Shown in pieces: positions 1-8,010 of a DNA stretch of 64,000 nt (position 1 is its first letter; each line of letters begins with the position of its first letter). The notes beneath the pieces are model-generated. The model did no database searches. It had not been told where the DNA came from and saw nothing but the letters and a program-made list of their open reading frames with translations. Source of the DNA: Marisalimonas sp016777705 (GTDB taxonomy: Bacteria; Pseudomonadota; Alphaproteobacteria; Puniceispirillales; Marisalimonadaceae); assembly GCF_047717795.1 (NCBI RefSeq), contig NZ_CP159808.1:1612001-1676000 (forward strand), written 5' to 3'. The translations under genes and the position numbers were made by a program.

Positions 1-593
1 ACTGAGATAGCTTCTAAAACTTTCAAATTTGGATGTTTCAGTAATAATTTATTTAATATATGTATAGTTGATTCTGCCGTCCCTTTTCTTTGAGAAACTT
101 GAACCTCTAATTGATAGGCTAGTTTTGTGGCTAATCCCATTAACAGACTTATTTTGTGCTTTGTTAATTTTCTTACCTTGTTATCACTTACACACAAAGT
201 TCCTAAAGTATACCCGTCAGAAGTAACAATTGGAAATGCTGCATAAAATTTTACTCCAAAATCAGTTACTGCAGGATGGTATTTAAAACGAGCATCTTTA
301 ACCATATTATTAATAATTAGGGGTTGCTTTTTCTCTAAAGCAAATTGACATAAAGTTTGATTTCTTGGCATTTCGTTCGGCACATCGTCAGGGAAACCAT
401 CTCTAGCTAAAATAACTTGTTTTTCAGAGTCAATTACACCTGTCCAACTCACAGGACATCCAGTAATTTCTTTAGCTAAAAAACAATATATTTCATACAG
501 GTTACTGTCGATGTCTTCAGTCGCACCTGATCTATGAACTGCTTCTACTCGTTTAGTGTCATTAGAGGGTATTTGTGCAGGTTTGAAATTCAT
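1..593 (-). CDS. GAF-domain protein, 3' end outside the window
   Basis: An open frame on the minus strand runs from the ATG at 593 to the window edge with no stop, so about 197 residues of the N-terminal part are visible. Residues about 25-165 have the layout of a GAF domain: a short N-terminal helix, then a stretch reading TGCPVSWTGVID, the conserved FPDDVP and CQFALEKKQPLIINN segments, and the strand FYAAFPIVTSDGYTLGTLCV. GAF domains bind small ligands or mediate dimerisation in cytosolic sensors. The missing C-terminus would show whether this is a cyclase, a kinase, a GGDEF protein or a stand-alone GAF protein. I cannot choose among these. The fold call is firm; the output function is unknown. 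Confidence 0.75.
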   Translation of the reverse strand, partial: MNFKPAQIPSNDTKRVEAVHRSGATEDIDSNLYEIYCFLAKEITGCPVSWTGVIDSEKQVILARDGFPDDVPNEMPRNQTLCQFALEKKQPLIINNMVKDARFKYHPAVTDFGVKFYAAFPIVTSDGYTLGTLCVSDNKVRKLTKHKISLLMGLATKLAYQLEVQVSQRKGTAESTIHILNKLLLKHPNLKVLEAIS

Positions 594-730
594 ATGAAAA
601 AATACTCAATAATAAGTTTAATTTTAATCTATATTACAGTAATCTCAGATTTTATAAATATCAAGAAGCTGTTTTAAGTTAATATATCAAATTAAAGCTA
701 TAAAATTAATCAATTTTTCAGGATAATAAT

Positions 731-1354
731 ATGCTAGCACTAACATCGAATTTTTTTAAAAAAAATTTAGTTCTTATTTTCTTCTTGATTTCTTTTCCTG
801 CTTTTGCTCACCATCCAATGGGAGGAGCGCTTCCTCAAAATTTTCTAAATGGAATACTTTCAGGTATAGCTCATCCAATTATAGGATTTGACCATCTTGC
901 TTTTATCCTTACTTTTGGAATAATAGCTTCTTATTTTAAAAATAAATTTATTTTACCATTATATTTTATAACATTCTCTCTCATAGGAACTATTTTATCA
1001 GTAAATTTTCTAGTGGTACCTTTTTCAGAATTAATAATTTCACTTTCCATAATAATTGCTGGGTTTACATCCTTGTATGATAAAAGAATTAATATTTACT
1101 TCCCAATTATATTAGCTTCAGGAGGTGGTTTTTTTCATGGATATGCATTTGGGCAATCTGTAGTGGGAATTGAAGCCTCTCCGTTAATTGCATATCTAAT
1201 AGGAATAGCACTAATTGGATTTGTTTTAATTTTTGGGTCCAGTTTTTTAATAACAAAATATTATCATCTGACTTTAAAGCCAAGGTTTGTTGGAGCAATT
1301 TTTACTGGCGTTGGACTGACGTACTTTATTGAGAACGTTGAGACATTAATTTAA
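731..1354 (+). CDS. HupE/UreJ family membrane protein
   Basis: This 207-residue protein has a signal peptide (cleavage likely after AFA, residue 26) followed by HHPMGG and the family signature HPIIGFDHLAF at 48-58, then about six hydrophobic segments. HupE/UreJ proteins are membrane carriers linked to nickel or cobalt uptake beside hydrogenase or urease genes. No hydrogenase or urease gene lies in this window. A histidine-rich mature N-terminus fits metal binding. An AGGA ribosome site precedes the ATG. The stop lies 2 bp from the stop of the convergent exporter gene. Substrate is inferred only; cobalt would fit the B12-dependent ribonucleotide reductase found downstream, but this is speculation. 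Confidence 0.8.
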   Translation: MLALTSNFFKKNLVLIFFLISFPAFAHHPMGGALPQNFLNGILSGIAHPIIGFDHLAFILTFGIIASYFKNKFILPLYFITFSLIGTILSVNFLVVPFSELIISLSIIIAGFTSLYDKRINIYFPIILASGGGFFHGYAFGQSVVGIEASPLIAYLIGIALIGFVLIFGSSFLITKYYHLTLKPRFVGAIFTGVGLTYFIENVETLI

Positions 1355-1356
1355 AA

Positions 1357-2520
1357 TTATAACTCAAAGAAAATTAAGTATCCATAACTCACAATCAATG
1401 CTGGAATGGCAGAATATATTGTTGCCACTAGAGCAACTTTAGGGCTTATTGCAAGCGCCGGAAACAATGCATCACCATCATTTGATATAGCGTTTCCAAT
1501 CTGTGCTGATAATGGTAAAAAACCTGCTATAAACATAGTGGTTACTAATAGTTGAGGGCCACATCCAGGTAGGAAACCTATTAATACTGCAATCAAAGGA
1601 ACAAAATATAATATATCGCTAAAGAGTAGCTTGAGATCTAAATCAACTAAATAAACTGTCAATTCAAAACATAAAAAAGCTATAATAACCCAACCTGTAA
1701 CAAAGTTGGTATCTGATACCGTTCTTCTAGTTATTGTTTCATTTGGTGAAGACATTTTTGGTTTAAACCCACCTATAAAAGACCATAACCACATAAAAAA
1801 GCATAAGCTACCAGCAAAAAATCCAAAAAGTGTTGCCAAGCCATCTACATAAAATCTAGAAAAATAAGCATCTAAATCAAATTGAAAAGCAGTAAATATA
1901 CCAAGAATTATTCCTGGTAAAAATAAGGCTATCCAAAAAACATCTAATTTTGAAGAATGATAAAATTCCTTTTTTTCAGGTAACTTTATTGATAACGATT
2001 TTTTATCTCTCATAAAATCAGGACCGTGTATTTTATTTACCAAAATACCTGATACCAAACCTACAATAAAACCAACAAGTAACATAGCAAAGCCAACAAG
2101 TGGTTTTTTTGCTATTAATAAAAATGCTGCATCACCCATGGTAGCAGTTAAAGTGGCCATAACAGACCCAAAGCTTAATTTTCCTCGTACGTATTGGGTT
2201 ATAACCATTATAGCGCCACCACATCCAGGCAAAGCCCCTAAAAATGATGCAAGAACAATTTCAAAATAAGGTCTATTTCTAATTGATGAAGATAAATCAA
2301 ATTTAAAGTATTTTTCTAGCGAATAAAAAATAATTAGTGTTGCAGCTACAAACGTAGTTACTTGAATATATGCATCAGATATTGCCTTTTGTATAATATT
2401 CCAAACTTCTATTTCTATAAACAAGGCCAAAAATAAAGTAACAAAAACCAAACTCGTTATAAAAGATAATTGATATCTTATTATGAGAGGGTTTGCTGAT
2501 TGTTGACTATAAAAATTCAT
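1357..2520 (-). CDS. Putative ten-TM heavy-metal exporter (ArsP_2-like)
   Basis: A 387-residue integral membrane protein built as an internal duplication. Each half carries a PGCG motif (residues 98-101 and 318-321) in a hydrophobic hairpin, followed by an acidic or polar re-entrant segment (ATMGDAAF in the first half, SNDGDALF in the second). This matches the putative 10-TM heavy-metal exporter family (Pfam ArsP_2), which database annotators also label a putative manganese or arsenic efflux protein. The substrate cannot be read from sequence. A good promoter-like element lies just upstream, and a 30-residue membrane ORF lies on the same strand further upstream. Confidence 0.75.
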   Translation of the reverse strand: MNFYSQQSANPLIIRYQLSFITSLVFVTLFLALFIEIEVWNIIQKAISDAYIQVTTFVAATLIIFYSLEKYFKFDLSSSIRNRPYFEIVLASFLGALPGCGGAIMVITQYVRGKLSFGSVMATLTATMGDAAFLLIAKKPLVGFAMLLVGFIVGLVSGILVNKIHGPDFMRDKKSLSIKLPEKKEFYHSSKLDVFWIALFLPGIILGIFTAFQFDLDAYFSRFYVDGLATLFGFFAGSLCFFMWLWSFIGGFKPKMSSPNETITRRTVSDTNFVTGWVIIAFLCFELTVYLVDLDLKLLFSDILYFVPLIAVLIGFLPGCGPQLLVTTMFIAGFLPLSAQIGNAISNDGDALFPALAISPKVALVATIYSAIPALIVSYGYLIFFEL

Positions 2521-2549
2521 AAAATTGCACTGTAATTGAAGTTACTATA

Positions 2550-2578
2550 TATATTGCATAAGACATTAATAACGTCAA
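2550..2578 (-). promoter_or_regulatory. Predicted sigma-70-type promoter of the exporter gene
   Basis: On the minus strand TTGACG (2578-2573) is followed after 17 nt by AATATA (2555-2550), about 30 bp before the exporter ATG at 2520. The -35 box matches the consensus in five of six positions and the spacing is ideal; the -10 box is weaker. The call is pattern-based only. Confidence 0.4.
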
Positions 2579-2610
2579 TAACCTAATAAAGTTAGTCTTG
2601 GCTAATTTTA

Positions 2611-2703
2611 TTATTTTTTATCTTTTTTTTCAGCTGCCCTTGAAACTATTAACGGAAACACAATCAAAGCTATAAAAATAACTATTAATAAGACAACTAT
2701 CAT
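2611..2703 (-). CDS. Tiny single-TM protein upstream of the exporter
   Basis: An ATG at 2703 opens a 30-codon frame ending in TAA at 2611. The product begins MIVVLLIVIFIALIVFPLIV, a continuous hydrophobic segment long enough to cross the membrane once, and ends in a charged tail SRAAEKKDKK, which would sit in the cytoplasm. It lies 90 bp upstream of the exporter gene on the same strand. Small single-TM proteins often act as accessory subunits of transporters (KdpF and CydX are examples), but nothing here proves a partnership. The ribosome-binding site is weak. The clean TM-plus-basic-tail design is the main argument that it is real. Confidence 0.45.
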   Translation of the reverse strand: MIVVLLIVIFIALIVFPLIVSRAAEKKDKK

Positions 2704-2823
2704 AATCTATTTTCTTTATTATAAATCTAAATCATCCATTAAGTTGCATGGCTTTACGTTTATTAATTACTTGATATGAACATTAATTCAAATAGAATTA
2801 AAACAGAATTATAGTTAAATATT

Positions 2824-3798
2824 ATGACCTATGTGAGAATTAAAATGCAAATTGATAAAGATACACAAATACTAATTGATGAACGTTTAAAAAATAATGC
2901 CCCTGCACTAGAGAGCTTCACTCCTCAGGAGCTTAGAGCTCTAAGAGCTAAAATGGCAGATACACCATTAGAATTAAGAGTTGACATATCAGATGTTGAA
3001 GACTTATCTGTTAAAGGAACGCTTGGAGACATTCCTATTAGAAAATATTTTAATTCTTCGACAAGTGATCCAAAACATAAAACATCACCTTTGATAATTT
3101 ATTTTCACGGTGGTGGCTTTGTAATGGGCGATTTAGAAAGTCATGATCTAGTTTGCAGACATCTTTGCAAAGAAGGAAAAGCAACAATTATAGCCGTTGA
3201 TTATAAACTGGCCCCAGAGCATAAATTTCCTGCACCAGTAATAGACACAAAAGATGCCATTACTAAAATACTTGAAAGAGCAGAGGAATTTAATTTTGAT
3301 CCTAACAAAGTTATTTTATGTGGAGATAGCGCTGGGGGGACTCTAGCTACAGTAGGAACAATTATGTCTAGAGATAATGTTATTCCAAAAGTACATGGAC
3401 AAATTCTAGTATACCCCTGGGTGGATATGACTATGTGCAGAAGATCCATGGACATTGAGCTTGAAGGAATGATTTTAAACAAGAAAACGATAAAATATTT
3501 TGCCGACCACTACTTAAATAATACAAAAGAACAAGTTGATTGGAGAGCTTCACCTATATTGACAGCAGATTTGTCTAACTTGCCCCCTACCTATATTTAT
3601 GGAGCAGGATTAGATCCTCTAGTAGATGAGGGAGATGCGTATAAGAGAAGGCTTTTATCTTTCGGAAATGAAGTTCATTACAGATTGTTTCCAGGACAGA
3701 TGCATGCTTTTTTAAGTAATTCTGTGCAGTTACCAACCTCTTTAATTTGTATTAAAGAAATGGGAAAAGCGGCACAAACAATATTTTCTAAACTTTAA
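2824..3798 (+). CDS. Alpha/beta hydrolase, hormone-sensitive-lipase (HSL) family
   Basis: A 324-residue cytosolic esterase or lipase-type hydrolase. It has the oxyanion-hole motif HGGG at 95-98 and the nucleophile elbow GDSAGG at 167-172 with Ser169. A DPLVDEG segment and a QMHAF segment near the C-terminus supply the expected Asp and His of the triad. These features define the HSL (family IV) carboxylesterases, which act on short-chain esters. A second in-frame ATG at 2845 has a better spaced purine-rich site (GAGA) and may be the true start, giving a protein starting MQIDKDTQ. It converges on the hydroxy-acid oxidase gene and may belong to the same catabolic island. Confidence 0.85.
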   Translation: MTYVRIKMQIDKDTQILIDERLKNNAPALESFTPQELRALRAKMADTPLELRVDISDVEDLSVKGTLGDIPIRKYFNSSTSDPKHKTSPLIIYFHGGGFVMGDLESHDLVCRHLCKEGKATIIAVDYKLAPEHKFPAPVIDTKDAITKILERAEEFNFDPNKVILCGDSAGGTLATVGTIMSRDNVIPKVHGQILVYPWVDMTMCRRSMDIELEGMILNKKTIKYFADHYLNNTKEQVDWRASPILTADLSNLPPTYIYGAGLDPLVDEGDAYKRRLLSFGNEVHYRLFPGQMHAFLSNSVQLPTSLICIKEMGKAAQTIFSKL

Positions 3799-3824
3799 AA
3801 AAATTACTTATTAAAGTACTAACT

Positions 3825-4964
3825 TTATTTCTGTGTATAAATATTATCATGATTTAAATCATGAACGTCTCGCCTTCCGCATAGTGCCATTGTCATGTCA
3901 GCTTCTGTTTTTATGATTTCTAGAGCTTTGGTAACACCCTCTTTACCTAAAGCACCAAGTCCATATAAAAAAGCTCTTCCAATATAAGTTCCCTTAGCAC
4001 CTAGACACATTGCCTTAACAACATCTTGACCAGATCTAATGCCACCATCAATGTGTACTTCAATAAGTTTACCAACTTTATCAACAATCTCTGGCAGTAT
4101 ATTAATTGTAGAAGAAGCTCCATCTAGTTGTCTTCCACCATGATTAGAAACTATAATTGCATCGGCACCGGTTTTTGCAGCTAATAGAGCGTCTTCGGCA
4201 TCTAAAATTCCTTTTATTATTAATTTACCACCCCATCTTTTTTTAATCCAGTCAACTTCTTTCCAGTCAAGTTGTTGATCAAATTGCGCACCAATCCATG
4301 AGCCTAAAGATCTAACATCTTTTATACCATCAACATGACCAACTATATTTCCAAAAAAGTGATTTTTAGTAGTAAGCATTCGCATACACCATGCTGGACG
4401 CGTTAAAACTTGATAGATATGCTTTGGTACAAGTTTTGGTGGAGTAGACAGTCCATTTCTTATGTCTTTATGTCTTTGCCCTAATAATTGTAAATCTAAT
4501 GTTAACACTAAAGCACTACACTTTGCAGCTTTTGCTCTATCAATTAAACGTTCCATAAATTTTTTATCTTTCATAACGTATAATTGAAACCAAAATGGCT
4601 TTTTTGTTTTTTCTGCCACAGCTTCAATCGAACAAACACTCATAGTTGACAAAGTATATGGAATTCCGAATTCTTCTGCTGCTTGTGCAGCTAAAATTTC
4701 ACCGTCAGCTCGTTGCATTCCAGTAAGTCCTGTTGGAGCAATGGCCATTGGCATTGCGACTTTTTGACCAATCATTTCTGTTTCAAGAGTTCTGTTTGAC
4801 ATGTCAATAGCTACTCTTTGCCTTAACTTAATTTTTTGGAAATCTGAAACATTTTCATTATAAGTTGTTTCGGTCCAGGAACCTGAATTCACATAGTCAA
4901 AGAACATTTTAGGAACTTTTTTCTGAGCTAATTTTTCTAAATCTTTAATTTCTAAAATATTCAT
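3825..4964 (-). CDS. FMN-dependent alpha-hydroxy-acid oxidase/dehydrogenase (LldD family)
   Basis: Oxidises an alpha-hydroxy acid such as L-lactate or glycolate to the keto acid using FMN. The protein has the TIM-barrel family signature SNHGGRQLDGA with the catalytic His, the FMN phosphate-binding stretch GGIRSGQDVVKAM, and GAKGTYIGRAFLYG near the C-terminus. I chose the ATG at 4964 (379 residues) over an upstream start at 4994 because a strong AAAGGAAG ribosome site lies a few bases before it, and family members begin near this point. It is divergent from the NIPSNAP/dehydrogenase genes with a perfect palindrome between them. The precise substrate is not determined. Confidence 0.88.
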   Translation of the reverse strand: MNILEIKDLEKLAQKKVPKMFFDYVNSGSWTETTYNENVSDFQKIKLRQRVAIDMSNRTLETEMIGQKVAMPMAIAPTGLTGMQRADGEILAAQAAEEFGIPYTLSTMSVCSIEAVAEKTKKPFWFQLYVMKDKKFMERLIDRAKAAKCSALVLTLDLQLLGQRHKDIRNGLSTPPKLVPKHIYQVLTRPAWCMRMLTTKNHFFGNIVGHVDGIKDVRSLGSWIGAQFDQQLDWKEVDWIKKRWGGKLIIKGILDAEDALLAAKTGADAIIVSNHGGRQLDGASSTINILPEIVDKVGKLIEVHIDGGIRSGQDVVKAMCLGAKGTYIGRAFLYGLGALGKEGVTKALEIIKTEADMTMALCGRRDVHDLNHDNIYTQK

Positions 4965-5023
4965 TAAACTTCCTTTTATTATCTGATATGTCATTATTAG
5001 ATAAAAATATTATAAACTCAATA

Positions 5024-5038
5024 ATACTTTAAAAGTAT
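5024..5038. promoter_or_regulatory. 15-bp perfect palindrome between divergent catabolic genes
   Basis: ATACTTT and AAAGTAT flank a single A, giving a perfect inverted repeat. It lies 60 bp from the start of the hydroxy-acid oxidase gene and 28 bp from the NIPSNAP start, where an operator controlling both directions would be expected. Its AT-only core means chance occurrence is possible in this genome. Confidence 0.4.
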
Positions 5039-5065
5039 ATAGATATAATTGTGTTGGAGGTGATT

Positions 5066-5386
5066 TTGAATATTTTCGAGCTAAGGACTTATACTCTTCA
5101 TGTAGGCAAACTTAACAAAGCTATTGAAGTATATGAAAATCTAGGTTGGCCTGCTTTAAAGAAATATAAAAAAAATATTGTTAGATATTATATTGGTGAC
5201 GTTGGAGCCTTAAATCAAATTATTCACGTATGGCAATTTGAAGATGATAATAGTAGAAGAACTTTATGGAAGACAATTTATGCTGATCAAGATTTCTTGA
5301 AATTTGCAACTGAATTTAGACCACTAGTATTAACTCAAGAAAATAAATTAATGACAGCAGCACCATGGACACCAATTTTAAATTAA
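5066..5386 (+). CDS. NIPSNAP family protein
   Basis: A roughly 106-residue protein with the NIPSNAP opening FELRTYTLHVGKL, a central YIGDVGALNQIIHVWQFED and the C-terminal MTAAPWTPI. The fold is a ferredoxin-like dimeric alpha-beta barrel. No enzymatic activity is established for the family, although bacterial members often sit next to catabolic genes. I place the start at TTG 5066, because a near-perfect GGAGG site (5056-5060) precedes it by 5 nt and the family motif begins immediately after. The next gene starts 15 bp downstream, so the two are almost certainly co-transcribed. Confidence 0.8.
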   Translation: MNIFELRTYTLHVGKLNKAIEVYENLGWPALKKYKKNIVRYYIGDVGALNQIIHVWQFEDDNSRRTLWKTIYADQDFLKFATEFRPLVLTQENKLMTAAPWTPILN

Positions 5387-5401
5387 AAAGGTAATAACAT
5401 A

Positions 5402-6472
5402 ATGGCAAAAAACAGATATAATATAGCAGTAATTCCTGGCGATGGAATAGGGAAAGAAGTTGTGCCAGAAGCATTAAAAGTATTAGAAAAGATTTCAGGT
5501 AAACACGATATCAATCTTCATTTTGATCATTTTGATTTTAGTTCATACGATTATTTTTCAAAGCATGGACAAATGATGCCAGACGATTGGAAGCAACAAA
5601 TTGGTTCACATGATGCATTATTCTTTGGCGCTGTTGGATGGCCAGAAAAAATTCCAGACCATATTTCTTTATGGGGTTCTTTATTAAAATTTAGGAGGGA
5701 ATTTGACCAATACATTAATATTAGACCAGTTAAGTTAATGCCTGGTGTTCCCTCACCTCTAGCTAACAGAAACCCAGGCGATATCAATTTTTATATTATA
5801 AGAGAAAATACAGAAGGCGAATATTCTTCAATAGGTGGGCGAATGTTTCCAGATACAGAAAGAGAAATTGTACTCCAAGAAACTGTTATGTCTAGAGTTG
5901 GCGTTGATAGAGTACTTAAATTTGCCTTTGAACTTGCTCAAAAAACTGAAAAAAAACATTTAACTTCAGCAACGAAATCCAATGGTATTTCTATAACTAT
6001 GCCATATTGGGATGAAAGAGTTGAAGAAATGGCAAAACAATATTCTGATGTAATATGGGATAAATATCATATCGATATTTTATGTGCTCACTTTGTACTT
6101 AATCCAGATAAATTTAATGTCGTCGTTGCTTCTAACTTATTTGGAGATATTTTATCTGACTTAGGGCCTGCTTGTACAGGAACCATTGGGATAGCTCCCT
6201 CAGGCAATATAAACCCTGAGAAAAAATTTCCTTCACTATTTGAACCGGTTCACGGCTCTGCTCCTGACATTGCAGGGAAAGGAATTGCTAATCCAATAGG
6301 GCAGATTTGGGCAGGAGCAATGATGCTTGATCATCTTGGTTATAAAGATGCATCCGATGATATAGTAAGAGCGATTGAAGAAGTATTAGTGCACAAAGAA
6401 TATAGAACAGGTGATCTTGGAGGGAACGCTAACACAAAGAATTGTGGAGTGGCTATATTAGATGCATTATAG
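5402..6472 (+). CDS. Tartrate/D-malate-type dehydrogenase (isocitrate/isopropylmalate dehydrogenase superfamily)
   Basis: A 356-residue NAD-dependent beta-decarboxylating dehydrogenase. It starts YNIAVIPGDGIGKEVVPE and carries the substrate-site segment PLANRNPGDINFYIIRENTE, the catalytic Lys region LTSATKSNG, and the metal-binding ASNLFGDILSDLG. The signature GSAPDIAGKGIANPIG lies in the cofactor region. The NRNPGDINFYIIRENTEGEY context resembles tartrate dehydrogenase/D-malate dehydrogenase rather than LeuB. It likely oxidises tartrate, D-malate or a related hydroxy acid, which fits the oxidase encoded divergently. It forms a two-gene unit with the NIPSNAP gene and converges with the SDR gene 4 bp away. 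Confidence 0.85.
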   Translation: MAKNRYNIAVIPGDGIGKEVVPEALKVLEKISGKHDINLHFDHFDFSSYDYFSKHGQMMPDDWKQQIGSHDALFFGAVGWPEKIPDHISLWGSLLKFRREFDQYINIRPVKLMPGVPSPLANRNPGDINFYIIRENTEGEYSSIGGRMFPDTEREIVLQETVMSRVGVDRVLKFAFELAQKTEKKHLTSATKSNGISITMPYWDERVEEMAKQYSDVIWDKYHIDILCAHFVLNPDKFNVVVASNLFGDILSDLGPACTGTIGIAPSGNINPEKKFPSLFEPVHGSAPDIAGKGIANPIGQIWAGAMMLDHLGYKDASDDIVRAIEEVLVHKEYRTGDLGGNANTKNCGVAILDAL

Positions 6473-6475
6473 CGT

Positions 6476-7234
6476 TTAGGATTTTAGTCGACTTCTTAGT
6501 TTTTGCATTCCACCAATCCAACGAGCATAATTATTAGCCTTATTTTGGAAATAACCAACAACTTCAGAATGAGGAGAAATTAGAAAAATATCTTTTTTAA
6601 TTGCTTTTACAACTTCAATTGCAACCGTCTCTGGGTTCATCATACCATCTAAGGCTGAAACTTCATTTTCTCTTCCTTTTATCATTGCTGTTTTTACAGC
6701 TTGTGGACATAAAATTGAAACACCAATCCCCTTTTTTCCATAAGTAATAGCAAGCCATTCAGCAAAACCAATAGCAGCGTGTTTAGTGGTGGAGTATGTT
6801 GCTGAGTCTATATGACTTAATAACCCTGCAGCTGAAGCAGTGTTGACAAAATATCCACTTCCTCTCTTCAACATATCTGGTATTAATTTCTTTGATGCAA
6901 AGACATGAGACATTACATGTAAATTCCAGTTTTTATCCCAATCTTCATTAATAGATTGTTCACTACCAAGTGACAAAACTCCAGCATTAGAACAAAATAT
7001 ATCTATCAAGCCAAATTCTTGATTAACTTCATTTATTAATTTATTTAGATCTGTTTGATTAGAAACATTACATTGTTTATTAATTACTTTATCATTTTTA
7101 AAATTAAAATTTTCAAAACTTATATCTGCCAACACTATTATCTTTGGGTCTTCCAATAAAAAAGCTTTTGCAATCGCTAATCCAATACCACCAGCACCAC
7201 CTGTAATAACAACAACTTTATTATTTATTTCCAT
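6476..7234 (-). CDS. Short-chain dehydrogenase/reductase (SDR)
   Basis: A 252-residue classical SDR. The Rossmann glycine motif TGGAGGIG is at residues 11-18, the CSNAGV (NNAG-type) motif follows mid-chain, and the catalytic YSTTK lies near residue 147 with its upstream Ser in TASAAG. Such enzymes interconvert an alcohol and a ketone using NAD(P). The substrate is unknown. Its ATG is 4 bp after the stop of the regulator gene, so the two form one operon. This suggests that the regulator controls this reductase and perhaps the whole hydroxy-acid island. Confidence 0.85.
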   Translation of the reverse strand: MEINNKVVVITGGAGGIGLAIAKAFLLEDPKIIVLADISFENFNFKNDKVINKQCNVSNQTDLNKLINEVNQEFGLIDIFCSNAGVLSLGSEQSINEDWDKNWNLHVMSHVFASKKLIPDMLKRGSGYFVNTASAAGLLSHIDSATYSTTKHAAIGFAEWLAITYGKKGIGVSILCPQAVKTAMIKGRENEVSALDGMMNPETVAIEVVKAIKKDIFLISPHSEVVGYFQNKANNYARWIGGMQKLRSRLKS

Positions 7235-7238
7235 AATA

Positions 7239-7718
7239 TTATTCCTTAGATGTTGTTTTTTGTTCTATAACATCCAGAAGTTGACCAAGACCTTCAACCT
7301 CCATAACATTAAAATTACCAGCTAAAAAGTTATTATTTTCTTCATTAGGATTATATTTTACACCCTCTTTTTTTGAATATGAAACCCAATTGTTTTCCTC
7401 TAACTTTTTTACTTGTCTTCTAACAGTTTCAATACTCAAAGATGTTAATTCTGAAATTAGTGTGTATGTCAAAACAGTATTAGATTTAAATCCAGATTTA
7501 GATAATTGATACCATAGCTTTACAGCCTCATCTCTTAATTTTGAACTACTAGAACTTGTTAGAATTAAAATATGGTGCCAAGCAATTATTTGAAAAACCA
7601 AGTAACCATTAGCGTTACCTATCATATCAACAGCTTTCTTAGACCTCATTATTTCAAAAAATAAAAAGTGATGCCAAAATGATAGAAAATGTTCTTTTAT
7701 TAAACTTGTATTATCCAT
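7239..7718 (-). CDS. Winged-helix transcriptional regulator (uncharacterised)
   Basis: About 159 residues when started at ATG 7718 (an open frame extends to 7787). The segment around residues 83-112 reads ISELTSLSIETVRRQVKKLE followed by NNWVSYSKKEGVKY. That is a recognition-helix and wing pattern like those of MarR, GntR or Crp-type winged helices. The N-terminal half is helical and holds an aromatic-rich stretch (HFLSFWHHFLFFEIMR) without recognisable ligand domain. GGGGGA precedes the chosen ATG by 12 nt. It is first in an operon with the SDR gene and is transcribed away from the ORF/pal unit across a region with two inverted repeats, which suggests autoregulation. Confidence 0.65.
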   Translation of the reverse strand: MDNTSLIKEHFLSFWHHFLFFEIMRSKKAVDMIGNANGYLVFQIIAWHHILILTSSSSSKLRDEAVKLWYQLSKSGFKSNTVLTYTLISELTSLSIETVRRQVKKLEENNWVSYSKKEGVKYNPNEENNNFLAGNFNVMEVEGLGQLLDVIEQKTTSKE

Positions 7719-7802
7719 ATCTAATGTATTCCCCCAACCAAAATACAAATAGTACAATGTGACAATAAATGATACAAAATTAAACAAAATGTAAAGATAA
7801 TA

Positions 7803-7844
7803 GGTGAATTTAGTTTAGCTAGTTGGAAATAGACTAAATTCACC
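7803..7844. repeat. 12-bp inverted repeat (18-nt spacer) upstream of the regulator
   Basis: GGTGAATTTAGT (7803-7814) and ACTAAATTCACC (7833-7844) are perfect reverse complements. Placed 85 bp before the regulator start and about 170 bp before the ORF/pal unit, it could be a protein-binding site or an RNA hairpin in either leader. There is no following U-run on either strand, so a terminator is unlikely. Confidence 0.5.
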
Positions 7845-7888
7845 AAAAGGTAATAAAAACTAAAAAAGAAGATATAACAATAAGTTAG

Positions 7889-7905
7889 TTTCACGATTCG
7901 TGAAA
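7889..7905. promoter_or_regulatory. 17-bp perfect palindrome, candidate operator
   Basis: TTTCACGA and TCGTGAAA flank a single T. The arms contain a CG-rich core unusual for the surrounding AT-rich spacer, typical of a dimeric regulator site. It lies between the divergently transcribed winged-helix regulator and the ORF/pal unit. No RNA tail follows. Confidence 0.5.
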
Positions 7906-8010
7906 TAAATAGATTGAATGGTTAAATATGTTGGTTTAACTAATCCATTCTTAAGGTACACACACCCTTGTAAAAAAAATGGTTAAAAATTTGTTTGGGG
8001 GGATAAAAAT

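Noticed and set aside
1107..1298. Minus-strand frame of 63 residues inside the HupE/UreJ gene
   Set aside because: Overlaps a well-supported gene, has low-complexity composition and no ribosome site; a shadow.
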